In this document: positions 1 through 11,874 of the stretch, in pieces | Layout of the letters: each line of letters opens with the position of its first letter | Numbering within the stretch: the first letter of the stretch is position 1 | Assembly: GCA_905182985.1 (NCBI GenBank) | Contig: CAJJDN010000002.1 | Coordinates: 772,628-836,627, forward strand | From: Paramecium sonneborni | Taxonomy: Eukaryota; Ciliophora; Oligohymenophorea; Peniculida; Parameciidae | Length of the DNA stretch: 64,000 nucleotides | Direction of reading: 5' to 3' | The notes under the pieces: model-generated | The model's database searches: none | What the model saw: only the letters and a program-made list of their open reading frames with translations | What the model was told of the DNA's origin: nothing | Position numbers and translations under genes: made by a program

Positions 1-251
1 TAATATTATTAATTATTAAAAATAAACAAAACATATTTGAAAAAATAATACAATATGAAATTACTTTTTTTATATCTGAAAAAAAATAAATCATGATTGA
101 TTAATTACTTTTCTGTGTCAAACAAACTTACATATAACTAATTTGCCTTAAAATATATTAACTCTAATTTAATTAGAACAAATTAATTCATCCTCTAAAT
201 CTTATATAGAATCAAAATTGTTAGAAAATTTTATTATGAATTATCATTTCG
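1..251. other. Intergenic, nothing recognised
   Basis: Very A+T-rich sequence with no convincing reading frame on either strand. It holds the presumed promoter of the gene starting at 252. Confidence 0.4.
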
Positions 252-1333
252 ATGAGTGAGTTAAATTAAATCTTTCTTATTTTATATCTTATTAAATTCG
301 ATCATTTGGAGAAGAGATTATTAATTTACGTTGATCAAATTTTTACAAGAATGTATTATTTATTAAGTTAGAGTACGAATAAAGAGTTAATTTTAAATTA
401 TTATTACTTATATAAGAGATTCAATAAAATTCTTTTCTTCTTAAAAATTTTTAACGCAACATCATTTTAAGTATTTTATATTTAAATCATAATCATTCTT
501 TATTCTAAAATAAAAAGAATAAGCTTTAAATAACCAATAGACTTGTAGTTATTTTTACGTGCATACTTATATATGCATTTCAAAAAGAGTTTTTATAATT
601 AATATTTGCATCAGCATTCATAAGAATCATAAAAACATCTTCTTGGCCTTGTGTAGTATAAAGATAATATTGAATTACAGCTAAAAGATGATAAATCATA
701 AAATCCTTATTTGGCACAATCAATAGGAATTTTTTTAAATATCAAGGCTGAAATTAATTTATTATAATAATGTATGATCAGATTAATCTTTAGTTGATAT
801 TGACGATTTAAGTTATGGGCTTAGAGGTAACTTAACTAAACTTAATTAATTATTTTTGAATGTAATGAAGAAATGTTGGTTAGTTAATTAATTTTTTAAT
901 ATGTTCTAATCCTATAGTTCTTGGTGATACAGTTTCAGCAGTTTTGGTTATACTTTAGATTGAAATAGGAATTTTCCGTTCACCTGCTTAACTTTTTTAT
1001 CTTTTTGAATCTGATACTTTCCTAATTAAAAAATGGTAATATTTTGTGTTACAAATTAGAATTATCAGTTTATCTACTATGATTTTACTTACAAGATTGG
1101 TTTGGGACTCATAATTTTAGAAGTGTTGGACTATGATTTAGGATAACTTAATTTACGATTAGAAAGAATCTTAATTTTGGCTTTATTTTATCCAAAGATT
1201 CTTATAGCATTAATTTGTTATTGTTGTTAATATTCATTTTGGATTTCTGTTTTATTAATAATATTAAAAATTCAAATTTTTAACATAAACAAAAGATGAA
1301 AGTAATTCAAAATCCAACACAGTATTTCTTTGA
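252..1333 (+). CDS. Multi-pass membrane protein, possibly TLC-like
   Basis: With the ciliate code and two 22-nt introns (772-793 and 862-883) this gives an uninterrupted protein of about 345 residues with several hydrophobic stretches. The C-terminal half contains an acidic/aromatic membrane segment (EIGIFRSPAQLFYLFES) followed by two more helices, loosely like the TLC-domain fold of lipid-related membrane proteins, but that match is weak. The start is the first ATG after an in-frame TGA. The reading frame ends at 1333, inside the first codons of the next gene (ATG at 1296). Same-strand overlap is unusual here, so the 3' end may be mis-modelled. Seen: open frame and two clean introns. Inferred: membrane location. 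Confidence 0.5.
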
Positions 1334-2164
1334 ATAATCTAACAATCCATCTGATGAGTACTTAGACAAGATTAATTTATTCATTGGAAAATTAATTAAT
1401 TAAAAATAATGCCTTTTATGCAAATAAGATTACAACATAAAAGATAGATTACCTAGAATACTAATCCATTGTGGACATACTATTTGTACATAATGTTTAG
1501 GCAATTTTTATAGGTTAATTTTATTAATTTAATAAGTTCTAGAAATAGAAGAGTTAGATGTCCACTTTGTTTGAAATTAGTTAAACATTTAGATTCTATT
1601 GATAGATTGCCTGTATATATATTATAATTACTATAGATCAATCATACAATTTTTACTAAAATGGCTGATGAGATTAATAAAAAAAGCAGGTTCCATGGAG
1701 GTACTGATGTAATAGATCCATAATAATATTTATTCACTTAATTTCAATAATCAGCTGTCTAAGCTTAAAAAATTAGATAACATTAATAGAATCAATATCC
1801 TCAAATAGATCCTGATTCAGGACTTGAGTTTTGTGAATTCCATAATGATAGAGTAAAACACTTCTTTTGTATGAAACATAAAATCACTTGTTGTAGAGTT
1901 TGTTCTGATATGATTCATTAAAAAAAGGTATTTACACAAATTTATTTTCAAAGGATTGCATTGTTGTTGATCTTTATGAAATTGAAGATATTCCTGCATT
2001 TTTAAATGAAGCCTACAAATTAAATCAAGAAAATAATTGTTAAAATCAAAATATTGAATTCCTACCTGGTATTATTTTTTATTTAAATAGATGAGGATAA
2101 CAATTTTAATGATGAAGATTTAGAAGGAGAATTTGCTTAAAATGAAAGTCTAAAAAGCTTATGA
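1296..2164 (+). CDS. RING finger / B-box protein (TRIM-like ubiquitin ligase)
   Basis: The first 100 residues carry a RING finger: CLLC, then CGHTICTQC, then CPLC, giving the Cys/His spacing of a zinc-binding C3HC4 domain. A second cluster (CEFH...FFCMKHKITCC..C) matches a B-box. RING proteins of this kind recruit E2 enzymes for ubiquitin transfer, so an E3 ligase role is inferred; the substrate is unknown. Introns: 1514-1542 (starts GTT, splits an Arg codon inside the RING), 1928-1953 and 2069-2090. The tail is acidic. Removing the introns restores one frame from the ATG at 1296 to the TGA at 2162-2164. Confidence 0.85.
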
Positions 2165-2189
2165 CTATAATTAATTATATCTATATATA

Positions 2190-2705
2190 TCATGGATACT
2201 AATATTAAGGACCTAAGTGTGTTTCTTAATTCGTTTAGTTATTTTATAGTATATTTTAAACTTATTTGAAATTACCTAAATACTCTGGATTAATCTCCGT
2301 CTTTTTCTATATTTGTAATTCTATCTGCCCAACTAATTGATTCTGAAAGTGGACATCCTTTTTACCATAATATCCATTTAATTCATGACTACTAAGAGTT
2401 GTTTCAGCAATTAATTCTGGATTAGATCTAGAATTAAACTATTAGTTTAATATCTATTTATACATCCATTATTAATAATTTTATATTCTCTCCATCTTAA
2501 ACTTCAATAAGTTCTGTGCTATTCCATATAGGCTACTTTTCCCCTCCTTTATTAATTGATGACTTATACTCTTTGTTTTTTGTAATTAATTTTACAAAAG
2601 GATTCTAAAAAAATATAAATTTAAAAGTACCATTCGACCAATAATCTTTGTTGATCTAAATAAATTAGCTCTAATTAAAATAATTTTTCTTTGATTATTA
2701 TTCAT
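2190..2705 (-). CDS. C2-domain protein
   Basis: Small protein of about 155 residues, read leftward from the ATG at 2703-2705 to the TGA at 2190-2192. After removal of introns 2605-2630 and 2439-2463 it starts with a strand like IILIRANLF, then NPFVKL, a GGEKQPIWN motif and LLIMDVD. This is the order of beta strands and loops in a single C2 domain (membrane or phospholipid binding, often Ca2+ dependent). Only some of the Asp ligands are apparent, so Ca2+ binding is uncertain. The Gln/Asn-rich C-terminus is unrelated. The first exon lies inside the duplicated block that starts at 2628. Confidence 0.75.
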
Positions 2706-3379
2706 TTTGATAACCTAATATTTATTTTAATTATATTTATAGTTTTTCATTTTTACAGTTTCAAACTCATCCCAGTTTTTGCAGTATTTTTGTTTAACTA
2801 TATCTATATATTCATTATTTTAGTTGAATGACAATTACACTTAATATACTTTAATTACTGATGGCCATTAGAATTATATTTAATTTATATTAATTTAATC
2901 TATTATCATAATTATGAATGATTATAAACTTATTACAGTAGATTAATAATTAAAATGGATTAAATAATCTAGTTATTATAGAAAATCAAATTATTGAGGT
3001 TAAGATAGATGCCTAATGTTGATCATCTACAATTACATGAATTTATGTATTGTATTATAATGTCTAATTCTCTAGAAGGTTATATTTAAATAAGGGAATT
3101 AGAAAAGAATTCTAATTAATCATTTTAATCATAGTGAACAATTTAATTGTTTTAAGTTAAAAACAATAAAATCAAGGAAGTTTTCATGAGTTTTTCTAAA
3201 AGTCACATGAGCTGTATTTTTTTAGATATTTTCCCATTTTGATAATAATAATAATAATAATAATATAAAAATTTGCATAAATTATTGATTAAAATAATGA
3301 ATGTAAATATAAAAGTATGACAAGAATAAATCTAAAAGTGCTGCTGTATATTTTTTATTGTTAACATGATTAATAATTT
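2706..3379. other. Gene-poor stretch
   Basis: No convincing gene. Short plus-strand open frames near 2920-3140 can be joined by a 35-nt GTA...TAG segment, but the product resembles nothing. A trinucleotide (AAT)n microsatellite lies at about 3242-3265. The same stretch recurs in the right copy at 3953-4626. Confidence 0.5.
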
Positions 3380-3873
3380 TCATTTAATAGTTGTTGTTGG
3401 ACCTCCATCTCCTAAAGCTTTAACCTTTTCCATTAAAGAATCATCAACAACAGTACCATCTACATTTTTTAAGGTATTTATCCTTTTTAGTACAAGTAAT
3501 TTAGGATCATCTTTTTAATTTTCGTATATAGGATTTCCTTTTTATAAAAAATAAAGTAATACCTACAAAAAGAACATTAGCTATTTCTGGGAGATCTTTT
3601 AATTTATCAACTTCATCCCAGACTTTAATTCTGTTATTACCAATATAAAGTGTATGCAATTTTACACAAGGCTATAGACCATCAAGTCTTTCTATATAAT
3701 TATAACTTAGCCATAATTCTTTTAATGTTTGTCCTATTTCTTCTAATCCAGCTATTTTCTTTATATTGTTTCTTGATAGCGACAAGATTTCTATCTATCT
3801 TAAACCAGGCAAATTCACCATCTTTTCTATGGCATTTGAAGATAATGATAAGCGTTTCACTTTAGCTAAAGTA
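3380..3873 (-). pseudogene. DNAL1: Truncated copy of DNAL1 (assembly duplicate)
   Basis: Sequence identical to the 3' two thirds of the complete gene at 4627-5257, cut off by the N at 3874 so the N-terminal codons are missing. It contains the same intron and the same stop. It should be treated as an assembly duplicate rather than a second gene. Confidence 0.85.
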
Positions 3874-3874
3874 N

Positions 3875-5120
3875 TACCATTCGACCAATAATCTTTGTTG
3901 ATCTAAATAAATTAGCTCTAATTAAAATAATTTTTCTTTGATTATTATTCATTTTGATAACCTAATATTTATTTTAATTATATTTATAGTTTTTCATTTT
4001 TACAGTTTCAAACTCATCCCAGTTTTTGCAGTATTTTTGTTTAACTATATCTATATATTCATTATTTTAGTTGAATGACAATTACACTTAATATACTTTA
4101 ATTACTGATGGCCATTAGAATTATATTTAATTTATATTAATTTAATCTATTATCATAATTATGAATGATTATAAACTTATTACAGTAGATTAATAATTAA
4201 AATGGATTAAATAATCTAGTTATTATAGAAAATCAAATTATTGAGGTTAAGATAGATGCCTAATGTTGATCATCTACAATTACATGAATTTATGTATTGT
4301 ATTATAATGTCTAATTCTCTAGAAGGTTATATTTAAATAAGGGAATTAGAAAAGAATTCTAATTAATCATTTTAATCATAGTGAACAATTTAATTGTTTT
4401 AAGTTAAAAACAATAAAATCAAGGAAGTTTTCATGAGTTTTTCTAAAAGTCACATGAGCTGTATTTTTTTAGATATTTTCCCATTTTGATAATAATAATA
4501 ATAATAATAATATAAAAATTTGCATAAATTATTGATTAAAATAATGAATGTAAATATAAAAGTATGACAAGAATAAATCTAAAAGTGCTGCTGTATATTT
4601 TTTATTGTTAACATGATTAATAATTTTCATTTAATAGTTGTTGTTGGACCTCCATCTCCTAAAGCTTTAACCTTTTCCATTAAAGAATCATCAACAACAG
4701 TACCATCTACATTTTTTAAGGTATTTATCCTTTTTAGTACAAGTAATTTAGGATCATCTTTTTAATTTTCGTATATAGGATTTCCTTTTTATAAAAAATA
4801 AAGTAATACCTACAAAAAGAACATTAGCTATTTCTGGGAGATCTTTTAATTTATCAACTTCATCCCAGACTTTAATTCTGTTATTACCAATATAAAGTGT
4901 ATGCAATTTTACACAAGGCTATAGACCATCAAGTCTTTCTATATAATTATAACTTAGCCATAATTCTTTTAATGTTTGTCCTATTTCTTCTAATCCAGCT
5001 ATTTTCTTTATATTGTTTCTTGATAGCGACAAGATTTCTATCTATCTTAAACCAGGCAAATTCACCATCTTTTCTATGGCATTTGAAGATAATGATAAGC
5101 GTTTCACTTTAGCTAAAGTA
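3875..5120. repeat. Direct duplication 1, right copy (1246 bp)
   Basis: Second copy of 2628-3873. It begins directly after the N at 3874 and runs on into unique sequence at 5121. Positions 3877-3952 are an orphan copy of exon 1 of the C2 gene, with no downstream exons. No mismatch between the copies was noticed. Confidence 0.9.
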
Positions 5121-5257
5121 TTTAAAACTGGAGGATCCAATTTATCAAGAGGAGGATTTTAGAACATCAATCTAATATCTTCTGCTTCTGATGGTTGTTC
5201 ACCTGGATGTTCTTGTTCCCAATTTTATAATGCTTTTGCACAAGTTGTCTTAGCCAT
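4627..5257 (-). CDS. DNAL1: Axonemal dynein light chain 1 (LC1, leucine-rich repeat)
   Basis: Complete gene from the ATG at 5255-5257 to the TGA at 4627-4629, one 25-nt intron at 4785-4809, product about 200 residues, as usual for the family. It starts [14 protein letters not shown] and carries successive leucine-rich repeats ([59 protein letters not shown]), then the conserved LFVGNPIYE end-cap and a short helical tail. LC1 binds the outer-arm dynein gamma heavy chain near its microtubule-binding stalk and tunes ciliary beating. The intron lies inside the VGNP motif. The left-hand truncated copy at 3380-3873 is an assembly duplicate. Confidence 0.95.
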
Positions 5258-5881
5258 TTGATTATTTATATAAAATTTATTATTATATTGAATTTCTTAA
5301 AACTTCCTTTAAATATGTTAAAAGATTATACTTTCAAGATACTTATTAATATTTATAAAATTATTACAGGTTTTTAAAGTTTAATCACATGGTCGTTGTT
5401 TTTTGTTTTTATACTTATCTTATTAAATATTAATCTTAAAGAATTTAGAGAATTTCATTAACTATTTAAGGCAATATGCATTCATATTCTTATTTATATT
5501 AATAAAAACTATAGCTAAGCTGCAAATTTAATTTTTGTAATTGATGAGATTCACAAAGCCTAAAGTGAGTTTCGAACTTTGGAAATAATTTATATTTGAA
5601 AAAATTGTTAGTAAATAATGAATATATATATATATGTATTATAATCAATTTGAGATGTTTCAATATAGAGAATGCTTTGATTGGCTCTGAGCAAATATTA
5701 TTGGATAGTTGATTAATATAAATTATACATGAATTCATTATTTTATTTATTAAATAACACTCTTTTTTGGAGTGAAAAAATAAAAGGAAGGTATGGTTTC
5801 ATTATAAGAATATCGCTAAATATTCTTTAAAGATTGCTATATACATTTATATTTTACTAATTCCTTATTATTACTTTAGGA
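5258..5881. other. Intergenic, 0.6 kb between divergent genes
   Basis: Lies between the start of DNAL1 (leftward) and the next gene (rightward), so it presumably holds both promoters. Long T and A runs and a short (TA)n tract near 5623-5635. Open frames here encode low-complexity Ile/Leu/Phe strings and are not believed. Confidence 0.5.
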
Positions 5882-8349
5882 ATGAGTGAAGAAAATTAAT
5901 TGAATGCTGATAAAAACTAAAACAAAAATAATCTTGAGAAAATAATTAAGTTAGATAAAAAGAATGGGAATTTTGATATTTATGATAAATATTCAAAGTA
6001 GTATAAATTTCAATAGAAATAGGCGTAAATTGAAAATAAGGATCTGTTAGAATAATTCACACATCAACAGTTCATATTAAAATGAATATATTTTGTGCTA
6101 TTTTTGGAGACACATAAATTAAGTATATTTCAAGAAAATTGATGAACCTGAATAAGAGAGACTTGATTATCTAAAGGCTATGAATGAGGATATTTTACAC
6201 ACAGAATTTCCTGTGAAATATGCAGATTACAAGTTTTACTAAGCAAGATCAATATTAAATAAGTAATATTTGAAATAAGAAAATGCCACTTATTAGGAAA
6301 ATCTAAAGAAACATATTAGATTAAGTGGACTTATTCACAAAGCAAAGGATTTAAAAATACCTCATATTGATAAAATATATTATATGAAATAGAAAGCAAT
6401 GGTTAATTTTAAATAAAAAAACATTAGGTATAAATTAATTAATAAAAGTTCGTTAACATAAGAAAATGCATAATTAGATAAGTTACTTGATAAGTTAAAT
6501 GAATAAATAGAATTAAGAACTGGAAAATAAGATGAAATATTTTAATAGTTGTAAGAATATTAACAGGAATTACAGTAAATAAACAAGTCAAATAAAAAAG
6601 ATCTTATAAATTTGAATTAAAAAATTAAATCTGAATAACCATTAAATGTTTTTGGGACATAAGTTCATATTTATAAATAGGCTCGAAACAATAATAATAA
6701 TGGATTAAGCAAAAATTAAATAATATATAATAATGAAGCTTTGTTAACTTATTTAAGAAAGAGTTTAGAACAATTGGATTATAGATAAACTGCTGAATCA
6801 ATTGTAAAAGTAGTTAATTCAACTCATTCTTAAAATGGATATACATTTTGTGTTGCTTTTGAGTAAGCTTTAAATTCTAATAATGTGAATATAGAAGAAG
6901 ATTTAATGTATGAATTGGATAAATTAAGAGATACATCTCTATTTAAATTTTACAATATTCCTTAAAAAACTAAATATTCTCATATAGCTTAGAATGTATT
7001 AATAAAAATATAATATAAAGTTTATTGGAATTAATTAAGTTTAAAATAATAGATAGAAACCAAATCCATTAATTAATAAAAATCTTACAAAAGAATCTAA
7101 AATAACATCATAAAGTGATAATGATTAAAATATATTACGTTATGAAGCATGTCATCATTGTAAAATGTTGTTTAGAGATGAATATTTAATATCTTGTAAT
7201 TATAGAAGTGGTACAATGGGATTGCCAATTGTAAATTCATCAATTACAGATTCTTATTTATTTTCATAGAGTATTCATTTAAATAATAAATTAGTGGATA
7301 ATGAAGGAATAACAAGTAGAAGATAAGTACCTAATAGAAAGAAAACTGCTTATAGTATATATTCAAAGAAAAGTATTAATTTTTAAAATTATTAAGATGG
7401 TGAATTAATATGCTAAAGGAAATTCTGTAGAATGTGTTTAAAATAGAATTATGATATTAAAATTGAAGAAATTGCATAAAAAACTGATTGGGTTTGTCCA
7501 TTTTGTTAAGTATATTATCGAATTAATAATAATTAAATAGGCAATTTGTTTTTGTTCAAGATGTCAAAGAAATGATATCATGATAAAATTGAAAGATCTT
7601 TATACAATATGTGGAGGAGATCTTGAATAATTAACTAAAGATTCAATTTTTGAAAAACATGTCAGACCATTAACTGATGAATAAATATATAAAAGAAAAC
7701 CCAGTTAATTATAAGTATATTCTATTATTATGTTATAGAGAACTGGGTATTCTTTAATCAAATAGTAATTAACTAATTTTAAAGAGTAGTAAACTATAAG
7801 ACTTGATTTTGAAAATCTTAGATTATTATGCTCATAGATTATGAGAAGAGAAAAAATGAAATGGAAACTATTAGAATAAGATGTGTTTATGTGGAATTAA
7901 TATATAGAATAATAATAATAAAAATAGAAACCTAAGATTGTTCAAAAAAATAATAAATTATAAAGAAAAACAAAATCAATTACTTAAAAAATATAAAAGT
8001 AAGATAATTTATATATCTAATAAGATAGGTCGATTAACTTTAATAATTTTCACCCTCATCTTCAAGTAGTAGTGAATATCTTTAAAGCAGTGAATATGAA
8101 TCTGAAGAAAATTAAAACTAATTCAAAAAGAATAAATAAATCATTCCAACTAAAATCAACATTAAATCTTAGTATAAATAATAGAAATAAAAATCACTTT
8201 AGAAAATATTGTAAAATTATAAATCTTTTCCAAATAAAAATATTAAGAGAGAAGTTGCCTATCTTTTACAATATCAAGATAGTGATACTTACAGCTTAAT
8301 TCTTAAAAAAATCAAATAAGAACAAACAAAAAACTCATCTAAAAGATGA
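5882..8349 (+). CDS. CDCA7-like protein with zf-4CXXC_R1 zinc finger
   Basis: Large Gln-rich protein whose middle third carries a Cys cluster read as CHHCKM, then FCRMCL, DWVCPFC and ICFCSRCQR. This spacing is the zf-4CXXC_R1 domain of CDCA7-type proteins, which in animals and plants bind DNA and partner the remodeller HELLS/DDM1 to support DNA methylation. Introns: 6996-7020, 7510-7540 (inside the zinc finger), 7715-7738 and 7999-8024. One further intron or frame change between about 6070 and 6130 is not resolved. The C-terminal tail has an Ser run and acidic patches before the TGA at 8347-8349. The zinc finger is confident; a methylation-related role is only an inference, since cytosine methylation is not well established in these ciliates. 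Confidence 0.75.
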
Positions 8350-8561
8350 TAATTATCATATTATTAGTATATAATAATAATTATTAATTATTAATCAACA
8401 AAGTAAGCTATGAATTCATATTATTATTATATACAAAAATAATGTTTATTACAATTCCATATTAATTGAGCATTCTAATTAAGAATTGTTTTTATTGTTT
8501 TTCACATCATCTTCTAAAATATTTTTTCTTTACATTAATCAATCTAATAGTCAATAATTTT

Positions 8562-8867
8562 ATGTTAATTTAATAAATAAGGATTTTAAATAATTAGGTT
8601 TAGAAGAACTCTCAAATTTAAGAGGCCAATTAGGATCCATCAATAAAATGGCAGCATTTAATTCTGCTTCCGATATTTTATGCTATTTTCATACTCTTTT
8701 TGCTAATGATGGAAGTCTATTTAGTTTAATTTTTCTTTTTTATTAATCATCTTATTAATTTTGCATTGCGTCCTAATGTTGGACTTACTATACAGATTCT
8801 ATTTCTTATGAAATGGATTATTTTTGCAAATATTGATAATTGTGAGTCAATATTAAAATTTACTTGA
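8562..8867 (+). CDS. Small hydrophobic protein, unrecognised
   Basis: Single open frame of about 101 codons from ATG 8562 to TGA 8865-8867 using the ciliate code. A polar Gln-rich N-terminus precedes two strongly hydrophobic segments (LILLPIFYAIFILFLLMMEV and FLMKWIIFANI), so a two-helix membrane protein is possible. No family recognised. Open frames of this length occur by chance in such DNA, so this is tentative. It ends 160 bp before the Y14 start on the same strand. Confidence 0.35.
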
Positions 8868-9027
8868 AAATGGGTAATTATCTAATTAACTATAAGAATT
8901 AAGCTGATTTGTATTTTTGGGAAAGCTTAGATATGGTTTACTTAATTTATATTAAAGAAATAATTTCGTCATTGGTACAATTGCATACACAATGAGTAGC
9001 ATTGTTATTCTTTTATTATTTTAATTA

Positions 9028-9478
9028 ATGTCCAAAAAATAAACTAATGATAATTCAGATAGATATAAAGGTGAAGCTGGTAATTTTCAATCTTTAGAAA
9101 GTGATGATGGTCCAGGACCTATGAAATGTATTAAAATAAAATCTAATTTATAGCAATTGAAGGATGGATTGTTATTGTTAAAGGCATTCATGAAGAAGCT
9201 TAAGAAGATGATGTTTTTGATGCATTTAGTAAATATGGACCTATAAAAAATCTACATTTGAATTTAGATAGAAGAACTGGATTTGTTAAAGGGTATTATT
9301 ACTCAATATAATATTTATTAGATATGCATTAGTTGAATTTAATGAATACTAACATGCATCTGATGCAATTAATGCCATCAATAAATCAGAAGGTATCTGT
9401 GGTAAAAAAGTTCAAGTTGATTGGGCTTTTAAAAAGCCTCCTAAGAAAGGAGCATTAAAATAAACTAAAAAATAATGA
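9028..9478 (+). CDS. RBM8A: Exon junction complex RNA-binding protein Y14
   Basis: Two introns (9128-9153 and 9293-9321) are removed to give a protein of about 130 residues with one RRM. Signature blocks: GPGPMK before the domain, [38 protein letters not shown] and [14 protein letters not shown]. This is the canonical Y14 sequence. In the exon junction complex Y14 pairs with Mago and locks eIF4A3 on spliced mRNA, influencing export and nonsense-mediated decay. That is fitting in a genome where almost every gene has tiny introns. Start chosen at the first in-frame ATG; the gene ends at the TGA at 9476-9478. Confidence 0.95.
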
Positions 9479-9748
9479 TTAAGAATTTATTTAGTTTTTA
9501 ATAAATAAAAAGAAGTAGTAAAATTATGATGAAATATAATTTTAGTAAAATAATAATATTTCTTTCGGTTCTTTGTAAATTTTTAGTAGATAATTAATTT
9601 ATTATTCATATCTAGAATAAAAATAACTATATTCCAATAAATATATATTTATATGAAAAATAGTAATACTAAATTTAATTATAATTAAGATATTTTAATT
9701 TATATTTTGAGTAAATATATTGATATATCAGAAATCATCGATGTTAAA

Positions 9749-10006
9749 TCACATCGATTCTAAATCATTTTCTAGTTAATTTCGACCTAAAAAGGTAGTA
9801 TAATCAATTTAATTATTCTGTTTACTCTTTAACCTTCTTCTAAAAATAGGGTTCTTGTGAATAATATATTCTTCCTCTAAATCAAAAAGAGTTCTACGCG
9901 AAGTATGTTTAGAACTTTGATCTTAATCAGATTGCTCGAAAGTGGGAGTAGAAGGAGTTTGTGGAGTTGATGGCAAATTAAGTGTACAATATGTTAAATT
10001 TTACAT
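9749..10006 (-). CDS. Small Thr/Pro-rich unknown protein
   Basis: Uninterrupted 85-codon frame from ATG 10004-10006 to TGA 9749-9751. The N-terminus has a TP-rich tract (STPQTPSTPT), followed by charged sequence (RRTLFDLEEEY, FRRRLKSK). TP dipeptides suggest possible proline-directed kinase sites. No family recognised. Codon use with sense TAA fits the neighbours. Support is from composition and frame only. Confidence 0.5.
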
Positions 10007-10314
10007 TGTAAAATTAATAATAATTATATATATAGATTAATTTAAATTCAAATTAATAGAAGACCTAAAAAGAATATTATAAATTAATATAGATCCTTAG
10101 ATAAGTATTTAAATCATGTTGATGGAAAGAACTATGTTTTTCTGTATATATTTATTATGAAATTATTAGATTTTTAAGAAATGAATTTCTAATATTTAAA
10201 TTTTTAAAGTTTATTTTGGAAGGAGATAACTTTTTAAGGGTTTTGATTAGAATAATAAAAAATATTTAATATGATTTTATTAATAACAATGAATTAAGAT
10301 TTGAATAAAGTTGT

Positions 10315-10868
10315 ATGATTATGAATAACTTGTTAATAAACGGTAATATATTATAATAAAAATAAATTATAAATTCAATTAAAAAAGGTATAATAAATGT
10401 CTTGTCAAACACTTTTTAAGTGAATTCTCATATATAAATCAAAAATCTTAGACATAGCCCTAGAATAATTCTTTTGATATCAGTTAAAATAAGTTATTTA
10501 ATCAATAAGGAATTAAAAGGATATGAATTTTGGAGATACAGTGTAATTGAGAAGAATTAATAAGAAATAATAATAAAAAGGGTTTAGATAAAATAATTTT
10601 GTGAAGGGAAAGGATATAAAGTTTGGATGAAAATAAGATTTTATTATCTAAAATAGTAGAGTCTGTGTAAATTAACAAATGAAAATATAATGGGAAGCAT
10701 TTTAAATTTTTAAGGCTCTCAGAGAAATGTATTTTAATAATTGATAAACTTTTGAATACACAGATGAAAGGGCTCAACAAATATCTAAAAGATATTTTTA
10801 AAAGAAATGAGGGATTTATTCTTTGTTTAAGATCTACGAAACTATTTTAAATAAAGATATGTTAATGA
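10315..10868 (+). CDS. Possible hypothetical gene
   Basis: A frame open from about 10123 to 10756 is protein-like (basic, with aromatic-rich patches such as YEFWRYSVIEK and YKVWMKIRFYYL). It can be extended by a 35-nt GTA...CAG intron at 10729-10763 to a TGA at 10866-10868. The first ATG in this frame is at 10315. No domain recognised. Treat as a weak prediction; it could be a decayed gene. Confidence 0.3.
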
Positions 10869-11267
10869 ATGTTAAACATTTTAAATCAAAAAGGGTGATG
10901 TAAAATGATTTAAAAGAGAGTTTTCATATTAGAGACAATAATTAAATAGTATATAATAAATTAGAGACAATAATTAAATAATATATTAATGAACAAAAAT
11001 GAGATTTTTGTGGTAATGAAATCTTTAGTTCTATTTAAGTTAAGTATGGAGTTTAAAAACATTGAATTTGTGATTTATTTAAAATAATAATGATTTAATT
11101 GAATTTTTATAATTTTAAGGAGTAAATTGTTATTTGATATATATATTAATAAAAGGAAGTATAATAATTTCTGAAAATTAGGGTAAGATAATTAGAGAAT
11201 ATTGTATAAAATAAATAAAATGTTTAAAAATAAAATTGATATGATTATTGTATTGATATTGATAATA
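10869..11267. other. Intergenic with a short direct repeat
   Basis: No gene seen. A 21-bp direct repeat (ATTAGAGACAATAATTAAATA) occurs at 10928-10948 and 10960-10980. Confidence 0.5.
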
Positions 11268-11874
11268 TCATATATTTTTTAGGAATTTTTCTTCATACAA
11301 CTTGATACTTTCATCAATAATTCTGTATGCATCTTCTTTTCCTTTGAATTCTTCTACTACAACATGCTTGTGTTCAAGTTTTTTGTAATCTTCAAAGAAT
11401 CTTTAAATTTCCAAAGTTGTATGCATAGGAAGATCTTTCAAATCATTAATTCCTTAATATGAAGCATCATTTTTGGCAACTGATATTATTTTATCATCTA
11501 TTTCTCCTTAATCAACCATGTGCATAACACCAATTACTCTAGCTTCTACTAAACACATAGGCTCTATTTCAACTGAACATAACACTAAAATATCTAAGGG
11601 ATCATGATCATCACAATAAGTTTGTGGAATAAATCCATAATTGGCAGGATAATGAACAGATGAAAATAATACTCTATCTAATTTTAATAGACCACTATCC
11701 TTATCCAATTCATATTTGGCTTTACTGCCTTTTGTGATTTCAATAATTGCATTCAAAAATCTATTTATTTATATATAATATTATTTACTTTGGACTTTCA
11801 CTTCCATAATGAACATGATGCCATGGATTTTTAGCATACTTTTGAATTAATTAAGTTGATTGTTAATGGTTCAT
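11268..11874 (-). CDS. Soluble inorganic pyrophosphatase
   Basis: ATG at 11872-11874, one intron at 11761-11788, TGA at 11268-11270, about 190 residues. The family I signature is present: [19 protein letters not shown], with the metal-binding Asp residues of the D-x-D-P-x-D motif, plus upstream [16 protein letters not shown] with the substrate-binding Glu/Lys. The N-terminal NPWHHVHYG block is also typical. The enzyme hydrolyses PPi made by biosynthetic reactions and pulls them forward. There is no obvious targeting peptide, so it is probably cytosolic. Confidence 0.95.

Larger units (their letters stand above)
2628..3873. repeat. Direct duplication 1, left copy (1246 bp)
   Basis: Identical by eye to 3875-5120 at an offset of 1247, with the single N at 3874 between the two. 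It carries exon 1 of the C2 gene, a gene-poor stretch with an (AAT)n tract, and the 3' part of DNAL1. Best explained as the end of one contig overlapping the start of the next. Confidence 0.9.

Noticed and set aside
5499..5738. Minus-strand 79-codon open frame
   Set aside because: Low-complexity hydrophobic string in intergenic DNA without homology or a matching ciliate-code gene.
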